A stretch of 64,000 bases of DNA from Stutzerimonas stutzeri RCH2. Lineage in GTDB: Bacteria > Pseudomonadota > Gammaproteobacteria > Pseudomonadales > Pseudomonadaceae. Both the position numbers and the translations under genes were made by a program. Location: the NCBI RefSeq assembly GCF_000327065.1, contig NC_019936.1, positions 2,621,001-2,685,000 on the forward strand, in the 5' to 3' direction. The notes beneath the pieces are model-generated. The model was not told where the DNA came from. It saw only the letters and a list, made by a program, of their open reading frames with translations, and made no database searches. Shown in pieces: positions 1 to 7,726 of this stretch; position 1 is the stretch's first letter; each line of letters starts with the position of its first letter.

Positions 1-1
1 C

Positions 2-1465
2 AGCGGCGAAGAGGTCACACGGGCGTGCCTGAGTTGTCATAGCAAGGCCGCCAGCCAGATCATGGCGACACGGCATTGGACCTGGGATTACCTCAACCCG
101 GATACCGGCCAGCGCCTGGGCAAGAAGACCATGCTCAATGGCTTCTGCATCGGCGACCGCTCGAACGAGGCGTTCTGCCAGTCGTGCCACATTGGTTACG
201 GCTGGAAAGATGCCAGTTTCGACTTCACCGACGAGAGCAAGGTTGACTGCCTCGCCTGTCACAACACCGGCAACTACCTGAAGCTTGCAGGTCTCGCCGG
301 CCATCCACCGCTGGTGCGTAGCGAAACCGCACCCGGCTCAGGCAAGTTCGTCGAGCCCGTGGACCTGGCCGCGGTGGCGCGTCAGGTCGGCGCCACCAGC
401 CGGCGCACCTGCGGCACTTGCCATTACTACGGCGGCGGTGGCGACGGCGTTAAGCACGGCGATCTCGATTCGTCACTCAATTCGCCGTCACCTGAGCTGG
501 ACGTACACATGGCCGTCGATGGACTCGACTTCGCCTGCTCAACCTGCCATGTCGCCGAAGAGCACCGGATTGCCGGCAGTCGCATCAACGTGACTGCCAG
601 CGACCCGCACAGCGCAGCCACCCGAGGTCAGCGTAGCGAGCGCAACCGCTCGACGTGCCAGTCCTGCCATGGCGACAAACCGCATCAGGGGAATCTGCTG
701 CACGCCGGACGCCTGAATGATCACACCAGCGTGCTGGCTTGCCAGAGTTGCCATATTCCGACCTTCGCCCGTGGTGGTGTGCCTACCAAGATGGCCTGGG
801 ACTGGTCCAGCGCCGGGAAGGTGGGTGCCGACGGCAAGCCATACCAGACACGCAACGAACGTGGTCAGGTTCTGTACGACAGCCGCAAGGGCAGCTTCAT
901 CCTCGGCGAGGACGTAGTGCCGGACTATGTCTGGTTTAACGGCCGGGTTACTTACGTGCAACCCGACACGGTCATCGACCCGACCAGCCGCGTCCCGATC
1001 AACCGCTTTCACGGTGTGCCGGGAGCTGCCGATGCGCGAATCTGGCCGGTAAAAACCTTCCATGGCCGCCAGCCATACGACACCGAGCACTTGACGTTAC
1101 TGGTGCCGCATACCGCGCTGCCGGACGATACGGCGTTCTGGTACAACTTCGACTGGGCCAAGGCGCTGCAGGCAGGTGCCGACGCCTCCGGCGCGCCCTA
1201 TAGCGGCAAGTTCGACTTCGTTGACACCTCGATGCTGTGGCCCATCACCCATATGGTTGCGCCGAAGGAACAGGCAATCGATTGCGCGCAGTGCCATACC
1301 CGGCAGCAAAGCCGACTCGCTGGCGTGCCCGGTATCTGGTTGACCGGCAACCATCACAGCCCCTTGCTCGATCGCATCGGCTTTGGCCTGGCTGGAGTGG
1401 CCCTGCTGGGCGTCTTCGTGCATGCCGCCTTGCGCGTTTTCTCGCGCCGCAGAAGGAGTCAATGA
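2..1465 (+). CDS. Octaheme c-type cytochrome, tetrathionate reductase family (5' truncated by window)
   Basis: The reading frame is open from base 2, so the gene begins before the window. The visible part has eight CxxCH heme-binding motifs: CLSCH (bases 26-40, upstream of the first ATG at 62), CQSCH, CLACH, CGTCH, CSTCH, CQSCH, CQSCH and CAQCH. That number and the overall length match the octaheme tetrathionate reductase (OTR) family; Shewanella OTR reduces tetrathionate and, in vitro, nitrite and hydroxylamine. A hydrophobic segment near the C-terminus (about bases 1375-1435) followed by an Arg-rich tail suggests a membrane anchor with the heme domain in the periplasm. The next gene, a cytochrome b, starts 1 base after the stop, so the pair probably passes quinol electrons to the octaheme protein. 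The family is well supported; the physiological substrate and direction are inferred. Confidence 0.88.
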   Translation, partial: SGEEVTRACLSCHSKAASQIMATRHWTWDYLNPDTGQRLGKKTMLNGFCIGDRSNEAFCQSCHIGYGWKDASFDFTDESKVDCLACHNTGNYLKLAGLAGHPPLVRSETAPGSGKFVEPVDLAAVARQVGATSRRTCGTCHYYGGGGDGVKHGDLDSSLNSPSPELDVHMAVDGLDFACSTCHVAEEHRIAGSRINVTASDPHSAATRGQRSERNRSTCQSCHGDKPHQGNLLHAGRLNDHTSVLACQSCHIPTFARGGVPTKMAWDWSSAGKVGADGKPYQTRNERGQVLYDSRKGSFILGEDVVPDYVWFNGRVTYVQPDTVIDPTSRVPINRFHGVPGAADARIWPVKTFHGRQPYDTEHLTLLVPHTALPDDTAFWYNFDWAKALQAGADASGAPYSGKFDFVDTSMLWPITHMVAPKEQAIDCAQCHTRQQSRLAGVPGIWLTGNHHSPLLDRIGFGLAGVALLGVFVHAALRVFSRRRRSQ

Positions 1466-1466
1466 C

Positions 1467-2063
1467 ATGCGCGAGCGCCTGTACCTGTTCACCCGTTTCG
1501 AACGCTTCTGGCATTGGTCGCAGGCCGCGCTGATCATCACCCTGTTGGTCAGCGGGTTCGCCGCCCATGGCAGCCACGCACTAGTGGATTTCCGCAGCGC
1601 GGTCGAAATCCACGAGGTATCCGCTTGGCTGCTGATGCTGTTGTGGGTATTCGGCATCTTCTGGCATTTCACCACCGGTCAGTGGCGCCAATACACGCCT
1701 ACCCTGAGCAACATCGACCGCATGTTGCGCTACTACGTCCACGGAATATTCATCGGCGCGCCACACCCTTACAAAATCACCGTGGAGCGCAAGCACAACC
1801 CTCTGCAGCGCCTGTCGTATCTGTTCGTCAAGGTGATGATCGGCCCGTTGCTATGGCTGACAGGGCTGCTCTATCTCTTCTGGGAGCGGGCACAGGGTCT
1901 GCTCTCGCCCTGGATTGATCTGCAACAGGTCGCGCTGCTGCATACGGCAGGCGCGTTCATGATGCTGATCTTCCTCATCGTGCATGTATACCTGGCGACA
2001 ACCGGGCGGACACCGCTCGAGCACGTCAGGGCAATGCTCACTGGCTGGGAAGAAAAGCACTGA
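1467..2063 (+). CDS. Cytochrome b561-type membrane subunit
   Basis: A 198-residue integral membrane protein with about four hydrophobic helices (roughly residues 17-33, 50-68, 118-138 and 155-177). Histidines 16, 49, 67, 159 and 173 lie in or beside the helices and could ligate two b hemes, as in formate dehydrogenase gamma or Ni/Fe-hydrogenase cytochrome b subunits. The ATG at 1467 lies just past the upstream stop, and the coding end of the octaheme gene contains the AGAAGGAG ribosome-binding site (1451-1458). The tight coupling makes this the quinone-facing partner of the octaheme cytochrome. The family is visible from the sequence; the partner role is inferred from context. Confidence 0.85.
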   Translation: MRERLYLFTRFERFWHWSQAALIITLLVSGFAAHGSHALVDFRSAVEIHEVSAWLLMLLWVFGIFWHFTTGQWRQYTPTLSNIDRMLRYYVHGIFIGAPHPYKITVERKHNPLQRLSYLFVKVMIGPLLWLTGLLYLFWERAQGLLSPWIDLQQVALLHTAGAFMMLIFLIVHVYLATTGRTPLEHVRAMLTGWEEKH

Positions 2064-2078
2064 AACGGCCGCACAGGC

Positions 2079-2102
2079 TCATATACCCCCATAGGTATAT
2101 GA
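2079..2102. promoter_or_regulatory. Inverted repeat resembling a CsoR/CstR-family operator
   Basis: Two perfect 9-base arms, TCATATACC (2079-2087) and GGTATATGA (2094-2102), flank CCCATA. The core ATACCCCCATAGGTAT resembles the C-rich/G-rich operators bound by CsoR-type copper sensors and CstR persulfide sensors. It lies 40 bases before the rhodanese ATG, where a repressor would act. No regulator gene is in the visible part of the locus. The repeat is seen; the regulator class is inferred. Confidence 0.5.
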
Positions 2103-2141
2103 TGAGCGGGTTTCCTATATTCACCCTTGCCGGAGCTTCAG

Positions 2142-2690
2142 ATGAAATCATCATTGATCGCCCTGTCCCTCAGCCTGATGGCTATCGCAGCGCATGCAGT
2201 CGAACTCGAGGTGACCCCACAGGATGCCTACGCTCGCGCCCAGCAGGAGGGTGCTGATGTGCTCTTCGTCGACGTGCGCGACCCGGTGGAAATCATGTTC
2301 GTGGGTTTTACCGACGCCGTGGATGTCAATGTCCCGTATCTGCTCGTCGATCGTGACGCCTGGAACGATGAGCGCGGCGCCTTCCAGACCAACCGCAATC
2401 CGCAGTTCCTCGACCAGGTCCGTGCCGAGCTCGACAAGCGTGGCCTGAGCACCGACACCGAGATCATCACCATGTGCCGCTCGGGCAGCGAGCGTGGCAA
2501 GCCCAGTGCGGATTTCCTGCGCGAAAATGGCTTTCCCAACGCGCGGTATGTCGTCGATGGCTTCCAGGGCGCAGCCATCAAGGAAGGACCGCAAGCAGGC
2601 TTTCGCCTGCAGAACGGCTGGCAGAATGCCGGGCTGCCCTGGAGCCCGAAGATGAACCCGGAAAAGATCTATCGCACCGATCGCAAGTGA
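2142..2690 (+). CDS. Periplasmic rhodanese-like sulfurtransferase
   Basis: A 182-residue protein with a signal peptide ending near residue 19 (AHA then VELEV), so probably periplasmic. It has one rhodanese domain with the active-site loop CRSGSER at residues 112-118; Cys-112 would carry the persulfide. ATG 2142 was chosen over an in-frame TTG at 2127 because it gives a clean signal peptide. Rhodaneses transfer sulfane sulfur, for example from thiosulfate or persulfides. The neighbouring octaheme tetrathionate-reductase-type cytochrome and the CsoR/CstR-like repeat support a role in sulfur-oxyanion or sulfane-sulfur handling. The acceptor is unknown. Confidence 0.85.
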   Translation: MKSSLIALSLSLMAIAAHAVELEVTPQDAYARAQQEGADVLFVDVRDPVEIMFVGFTDAVDVNVPYLLVDRDAWNDERGAFQTNRNPQFLDQVRAELDKRGLSTDTEIITMCRSGSERGKPSADFLRENGFPNARYVVDGFQGAAIKEGPQAGFRLQNGWQNAGLPWSPKMNPEKIYRTDRK

Positions 2691-2704
2691 CATCGACGGA
2701 ACAC

Positions 2705-2727
2705 GCGGCGCTGCACGTCAGCGCCGC
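2705..2727. terminator. Hairpin between convergent genes
   Basis: GCGGCGCTG (2705-2713) and CAGCGCCGC (2719-2727) form a 9-bp stem with a 5-base loop between the convergent rhodanese and thioesterase genes. There is no clear T-run on either side, so a bidirectional terminator is plausible but not certain. Confidence 0.45.
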
Positions 2728-2731
2728 GCCG

Positions 2732-3529
2732 TCAGCCGAATACCGTCACCGTTTGCCGGCTCAGGGCGATCAGTTCGCCAGCTGGCGTCCATAGCGCAGC
2801 CGCACAGTGTCCATAACCGTCGCGTGCGTGCTCGATCACGGCGCGATACATGCACCAGTCGTGGCTGTCGAGATCGGGCATCGGCTGAATGAACTCGATG
2901 GTCCAGGTCAGCGAGCTGCCAGGAGCGAAGCTTTTCAGATGCGGCAACACGGCGGGCGGCCAGGCGTCGACCAGCGCCAGCAGATGCGCCTCGGTAATCG
3001 GTTCACGCGGCAGCTCGCCCCGCTGGCGCACCCAGCCGCCCATTTCGCGAGAGGTATTACCGGTGAACGGCAGCCCGCCAATACCCCAGCGCATCGACAC
3101 GTAGCGGGTAAATTCCGGCGTTACACCGGCTACATAGGGCAGCTCCTGGCAGGCCTCGACGGGAGGCATGGCCGGCGCCGGCTCTGCCGCAACATCCACC
3201 ACCGAACTGCGTGGCGCGCCGAAGCTGCCCTGAACGATGGTGACCACCTGTCCGTCCTGCATCACCCGGCCGAGCATCTGGCTGACGGCCTTGCCTTCGC
3301 GCAGCACCTCGGCCTCGAAACTCGCCGGCGCATCCAGCGCCAACGGGCCGACGAAGGTAATGGCCAGCGAGCGCAGCGGGCGACCCTCCGGCACCTTGGC
3401 CCGCATGCTTTCGAACACAAGCGCGGCGACCAGCCCACCGAAACCTGCACGCCCCTGTCCCCAACTGGCCGGCACCACCACGCTGCCGGGGTTGTCACGT
3501 ACCGCCTGCAGCAGCTCGCAAAGCTCCAT
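2732..3529 (-). CDS. Acyl-CoA thioesterase-like protein (double hotdog)
   Basis: 265 residues, cytoplasmic, no membrane segment. The length and a repeated hotdog-like pattern (N-terminal half with WGQGRAGFGG and a central SLAITFVGP strand; C-terminal half with SLTWTIEFIQP and WCMYRAVIEHA) match the thioesterase-superfamily proteins related to TesB. ATG 3529 was chosen over GTG 3535 because a GAGG ribosome-binding site lies 5 bases before it. The likely reaction is hydrolysis of an acyl-CoA thioester; chain length is unknown. It is monocistronic, convergent with the rhodanese gene. Confidence 0.7.
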   Translation of the reverse strand: MELCELLQAVRDNPGSVVVPASWGQGRAGFGGLVAALVFESMRAKVPEGRPLRSLAITFVGPLALDAPASFEAEVLREGKAVSQMLGRVMQDGQVVTIVQGSFGAPRSSVVDVAAEPAPAMPPVEACQELPYVAGVTPEFTRYVSMRWGIGGLPFTGNTSREMGGWVRQRGELPREPITEAHLLALVDAWPPAVLPHLKSFAPGSSLTWTIEFIQPMPDLDSHDWCMYRAVIEHARDGYGHCAAALWTPAGELIALSRQTVTVFG

Positions 3530-3648
3530 ACCCACCTCGTTATCGTTCGTTATGCGAGCGATGTTAAAGGCCCGCCCTTGGCGACGCGAACCACTCTGGC
3601 AGAAGCAGCCGGATGAAATGCCGAATCATCCATGTCGGTAATGGGTAA

Positions 3649-5649
3649 TCAGGACCGCCCAGCCCGCTTCGGAAGACGCCACGGCAGTGCTCGGCGAAGC
3701 TGACGCAAGCTATGCGCCAGCTCATCCGTGGCCCCGGGCTGCTGGGCGTAGCGCTGCGCCTCATAAAGCCTGACGAACGCGCGGATGGCCGGCGCCTGTC
3801 CGGGCAGCATGGTCGCGGCACGCTCGGCGAAGCTGCGCGCACCCTCGCCTTTGTAACGATGGACGCCGTGGCGCGCCAACAGCCGCTCGAAGCGTCCGAA
3901 CAGGCGCTGCTGAAGGTCCGTTTCACGACGCCAGGGCTTGAAGAGGAACAGTGCCAGCACAGCAGTGAGCAGGGCCAGAACCGCAACAAGGCCAAGACCG
4001 AGCGCCTGAGCATCTAGTTTGCCTAACCAACGCTGCAACACCTGCGTTTGTTGCTCGCCCTGGTAATTGAGTACCCAGCGTTGCCAGCCATAGTTGAGGC
4101 TGTCCCAGCGCAACCTCAGGGCATTCACCCAGCCGATATCCCGATAGCGCAGCAGCGACATCGGCTGGTCGGCAAGAAAGCTTCGCTCACGCGCCAGCGC
4201 CTGTTCCAGACCCTGCTCCACCCGTTCAGGCGCGACCTGAAAGGTCGGATCGACGCTGACCCAGCCGCGCTCGGCCAGCCAGTACTCGACCCAGGCATGG
4301 GCGTCGAACTGATGCACCGAAAGATAGTTGCCAGCCGGATTGACCTCACCGCCCTGATAACCCGCGACCACTCGTGCCGGAATACCCGCCGCGCGTAGCA
4401 CGAAAGTCATCGCCCCCGCGTAGTGCGCACAGAAACCGCTGCGCGTCTCGAACAGGAAATCGTCGACGATGTCGTCACCCACCGGCGGCGGTTCCAACGT
4501 GTAGTGGTAGGGCTGACGGTTGAAGTGCTTGAGCAGCGCATCGACCATCGCCTGTGGCTCTTGTGCGGTGCGCCGCAGCTCCATGGCCCAGGCGCGCGCG
4601 CGTGAATTGCCCCGTTCTGGCAGTTGCAGCGACCGGCCAAGGCTCTCCGGCGCACGGACCGCTTCGCGGCGCGCATCCAGCCAGGAGGTGACCTGGTACA
4701 TCAGCGGCTGGTTGACCGGCTGCCGGCGCTGCAGATGGAAATCGGTCATCAGCTGTGCCTGGCCTGGCGCCACCTGAGCGACATCCAGAGCAAACAGCCA
4801 GGGCTGCCCGCTCGGCTGCATGACGACGTTGTAGCGAAGCGGCTCGCCGACTGCCTGCCATTCCGGCTCCTGCGGCAGATGAGAGGCATAGGACTGCGAC
4901 CAGCGCCGGCCATCGAAGCGCTCGAAGGTCACCGCGCGCCAATAGAGTTGATCGCGAGGAGGAATGTCGCCGTCGAAGCTGACACGAAAAGCCAGCTCCG
5001 GGGAGCGTCCCAGCCGAGCGATATCACCGGGCGCCATGTGATCGGCCAAGCCCGTGGTGCCACGATCACCAGCCTGCGGCAACGACCACAGCGGCGGCAG
5101 ACGGGGAAAGAAGAGGAACAACACCAGCATCAGCGGAACGGCCTGCAGCAATAGGGAACCGGCCAGCCGCACCGTTGGCCATGGCCTCGTCACCAGACTG
5201 CTCTGCTGCAAGCCGATCATCGCCGCCAGCAGCGCGGTGACCGGCAACAGGCTATACAGCCCGGCGAGCAGGCTGTCCTCGAACAGGTAGCTGGTTACCA
5301 CCGCAAAGAAGCCCAGGAAGATCAGCACCAGCGCATCGCGGCGGGAACTCATCTCCACCAGTTTCAGGATGAACGCGGCGATCAGCAGCACCACCCCGGC
5401 TTCCAGTCCGACCAGGCTGCCGCGGGAGAAATAAACGCCGAAGCCAGCGCCTATCATCAGCAGCGCCTTGAGCCAGCTGCGCGGATAGCGTGCACGCATG
5501 CGGAAGATCTGGATCCGCCAGGCCGCGCAGCCAAGCCACAGGCCGATGATCCACAACGGCAGATGAGTGAGATGCGGCAGGATCACCAGCACCTGCGCGA
5601 CCAGCAGCCAGATCAGGCTGTTGCGGGGAATGCCCGGCTTGACGCTCAT
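3649..5649 (-). CDS. tgpA: TgpA-type membrane transglutaminase (DUF3488-transglutaminase-DUF4129)
   Basis: 666 residues. The N-terminal ~180 residues hold several membrane helices (DUF3488), followed by a periplasmic transglutaminase core, another helix near 555-575 and a C-terminal cytoplasmic tail. The catalytic triad is readable: Cys-407 in SGFCAHYAG, His-451 in FDAHAWVEYW and Asp-467 in VSVDPT. These correspond closely to Cys404/His448/Asp464 reported for P. aeruginosa TgpA, which is important for growth and has transglutaminase activity; its physiological substrate is not established. The start overlaps the DUF58 stop by 4 bases (ATGA), so it is translationally coupled as the last gene of moxR-DUF58-tgpA. 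Confidence 0.92.
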   Translation of the reverse strand: MSVKPGIPRNSLIWLLVAQVLVILPHLTHLPLWIIGLWLGCAAWRIQIFRMRARYPRSWLKALLMIGAGFGVYFSRGSLVGLEAGVVLLIAAFILKLVEMSSRRDALVLIFLGFFAVVTSYLFEDSLLAGLYSLLPVTALLAAMIGLQQSSLVTRPWPTVRLAGSLLLQAVPLMLVLFLFFPRLPPLWSLPQAGDRGTTGLADHMAPGDIARLGRSPELAFRVSFDGDIPPRDQLYWRAVTFERFDGRRWSQSYASHLPQEPEWQAVGEPLRYNVVMQPSGQPWLFALDVAQVAPGQAQLMTDFHLQRRQPVNQPLMYQVTSWLDARREAVRAPESLGRSLQLPERGNSRARAWAMELRRTAQEPQAMVDALLKHFNRQPYHYTLEPPPVGDDIVDDFLFETRSGFCAHYAGAMTFVLRAAGIPARVVAGYQGGEVNPAGNYLSVHQFDAHAWVEYWLAERGWVSVDPTFQVAPERVEQGLEQALARERSFLADQPMSLLRYRDIGWVNALRLRWDSLNYGWQRWVLNYQGEQQTQVLQRWLGKLDAQALGLGLVAVLALLTAVLALFLFKPWRRETDLQQRLFGRFERLLARHGVHRYKGEGARSFAERAATMLPGQAPAIRAFVRLYEAQRYAQQPGATDELAHSLRQLRRALPWRLPKRAGRS

Positions 5650-6608
5650 GCGCTGCCCTCCTCGCCAAGCCCATGCAGTGCCAGGGCACGCAGACAGGCA
5701 TCCCGATGCGCCTGTCCACCGTCGGGTCCGATTACCCCGGCCGGTAGCCGCAGCGCGAACGGCTGCTGCTGTTCACTCAGTTCGACAACCCAGTGGCAGA
5801 GCATCGACAAACGCCGCTCGGGATCGCCTTCAAGCGTATCGAAGTCGAGCAGCGGATCGTTGCCGAGCAGGCTGGCGAAATCCTTCACCAGCAGGCCCTG
5901 GCCGCGGGAATAGGCCTTCCAGTGCAAGCGTCGGCGCGCATCGCCCGGCTGCCAGACACGCAGCCCCTGATAGTCATCGACGCCGGCACCCCGCGCCAGG
6001 ACGCCTTCATCTTCGGTTTCGGGTGCGCCCTGGCCCGGAGGGCGTTCGGCCACCGACGGCTGTGGATAGACCAGCGCCGCCAGCTCCAGATCGATCCAGC
6101 TCCAGGCCACCAGCAAGCCGAGCGGGAATCGGCTCTCCACCCGCACCCGACCGGGCCGCAACCAGCCGCGACGTTCGGTTGGCAGGCTCAGCTCGACTTC
6201 GACGGTACCGCCCGCCGGAACATCGACCAACCGCAACCCACTGGTCGGCCAGCCGAGCGCCACCGCCTGATAGGCACGCCCTGCGCTTTCCAGGCGGACA
6301 CGCAGCAGCGCCTGTTCGCCAACGAACGCCGCCGTTGTGCCACCCGCCTGCAGCAGCAGCCCCGCCAGATTGCGCCAGGTGTGCAGGATGGTGACCAGAT
6401 AGAGCGAACCAAGCAGAAAGGTCAGCCCGTAGGCCAGGCTGTTCTGGTAGTTGATGGCGGTGAGCAGCATCAGTAGCAGGGCGACGATGAATGCCAGCCC
6501 GACCGCCGTCGGCATGATGAAGATGCGCCGCTGATTCAACCGCACGCTGGGTGCTGGCGGTATCCGGCGCAGCAGCCAGCGGTCACGGAAACGCGGCAGT
6601 ATCCTCAT
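5646..6608 (-). CDS. DUF58 domain-containing membrane protein
   Basis: 320 residues. Two hydrophobic helices lie at roughly residues 30-75, then a soluble region with the DUF58 signature RLHWKAYSRGQGLLVKDF. ATG 6608 is preferred because the longer frame upstream runs back into the moxR coding region. DUF58 proteins have a von Willebrand A-like fold and occur almost always beside MoxR ATPases, which are thought to act on them as chaperones. Here the gene sits between moxR (34-base gap) and tgpA (4-base overlap). The function is unknown; a link to assembly or regulation of TgpA is an inference from the operon. Confidence 0.85.
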   Translation of the reverse strand: MRILPRFRDRWLLRRIPPAPSVRLNQRRIFIMPTAVGLAFIVALLLMLLTAINYQNSLAYGLTFLLGSLYLVTILHTWRNLAGLLLQAGGTTAAFVGEQALLRVRLESAGRAYQAVALGWPTSGLRLVDVPAGGTVEVELSLPTERRGWLRPGRVRVESRFPLGLLVAWSWIDLELAALVYPQPSVAERPPGQGAPETEDEGVLARGAGVDDYQGLRVWQPGDARRRLHWKAYSRGQGLLVKDFASLLGNDPLLDFDTLEGDPERRLSMLCHWVVELSEQQQPFALRLPAGVIGPDGGQAHRDACLRALALHGLGEEGSA

Positions 6609-6642
6609 AGTGAAGGCTCGCCGAAACGAGCAGGCGCACGTC

Positions 6643-7560
6643 TCACAGCGCTGGCACCTCGCGCAGCAACCACTGCACCAGCGCACCGCCACCATGACCG
6701 GTGGCATCGGCGCGTTCACGCAGGCGATGCCCGACCACGGTCGGCAGCACCGCCTGCACATCTTCCGGAATCACATAATCGCGGCCATCAAGAAACGCCC
6801 AGGCCCGCGCCGCAGCGAGCAGCGCCAGACTGCCGCGTGGTGACAATCCCCAGGCGAACTGCGGTTGGGTACGCGTGGCTTCCACCAGGCGCAGCACGTA
6901 GTCGACCAGGGCGTCGCTGGCACGCACCTGGCTAACCGCGTCCTGGATGGCGCGCAGCTCGTCATGCTCAAGCAGCGGCTCCAGGCGCAGCAGCAGATCC
7001 CGCCGGGATTCGCCGAGCAGCAGCGCCTTTTCCGCAGCCTTGGCCGGATAACCCAGCGAAACGCGCATGAGAAAGCGGTCCAGCTGCGATTCAGGCAGCG
7101 CGAAGGTGCCACCCGAACTCACGGGGTTCTGCGTGGCGATGACGAAAAACGGCTCGGGTAGCGGGCGCGTTGCCCCTTCGATGGTGACCTGGCCCTCCTC
7201 CATCGCCTCGAGCAGTGCGCTCTGGCTCTTCGGCGTGGCACGGTTGATCTCATCGGCCAGCACCAACTCGGCGAAGATCGGTCCGGGATGAAAGACGAAC
7301 TGCCCGCTGTCCTTGTCGAACACGGACGTACCCAGAATGTCACCGGGCAGCAGATCGGAAGTGAACTGAATGCGCTGAAACTCCAGCCCCAGCACCTTCG
7401 CCAGCGTATGGCTCAAGGTGGTCTTGCCCATACCGGGCATGTCCTCGACCAGCAGGTGACCACGGGCCAGCAGGCAGGTCAGGGCCAGCCGGACCTGCGC
7501 TTCCTTGCCGAGCAAAACTTCATTGACTGCTCGCAGGCAGGCGTCCAATCGGGTGCGCAT
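6643..7560 (-). CDS. MoxR-family AAA+ ATPase
   Basis: 305 residues, cytoplasmic AAA+ ATPase of the MoxR type. Walker A is GMGKTTLSHT, Walker B LVLADEINRA, and the sensor/arginine-finger part continues through LPESQLDRFLMR. ATG 7560 was chosen over the adjacent TTG 7563; a GAGGAGG ribosome-binding site lies 5 bases upstream. MoxR ATPases serve as maturation chaperones for partners encoded next to them, here DUF58 and TgpA. First gene of the three-gene operon, divergent from the P-type ATPase gene across a 166-base gap. Confidence 0.9.
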   Translation of the reverse strand: MRTRLDACLRAVNEVLLGKEAQVRLALTCLLARGHLLVEDMPGMGKTTLSHTLAKVLGLEFQRIQFTSDLLPGDILGTSVFDKDSGQFVFHPGPIFAELVLADEINRATPKSQSALLEAMEEGQVTIEGATRPLPEPFFVIATQNPVSSGGTFALPESQLDRFLMRVSLGYPAKAAEKALLLGESRRDLLLRLEPLLEHDELRAIQDAVSQVRASDALVDYVLRLVEATRTQPQFAWGLSPRGSLALLAAARAWAFLDGRDYVIPEDVQAVLPTVVGHRLRERADATGHGGGALVQWLLREVPAL

Positions 7561-7726
7561 CAAAACCTCCTCTGTTCGTCGTCCCGATGCTACTGGTCAG
7601 CCGCAGCCAGGCAAAGCACAGGAAACGCCCGGTGACGAGTTTGTGACCCGGGCCTTGATCCAGCACCATGCGCAGCATGGCAGCCCGGCTTAGGCTGAGC
7701 AGATCAAAGGTCAACAGGAGGACCCG

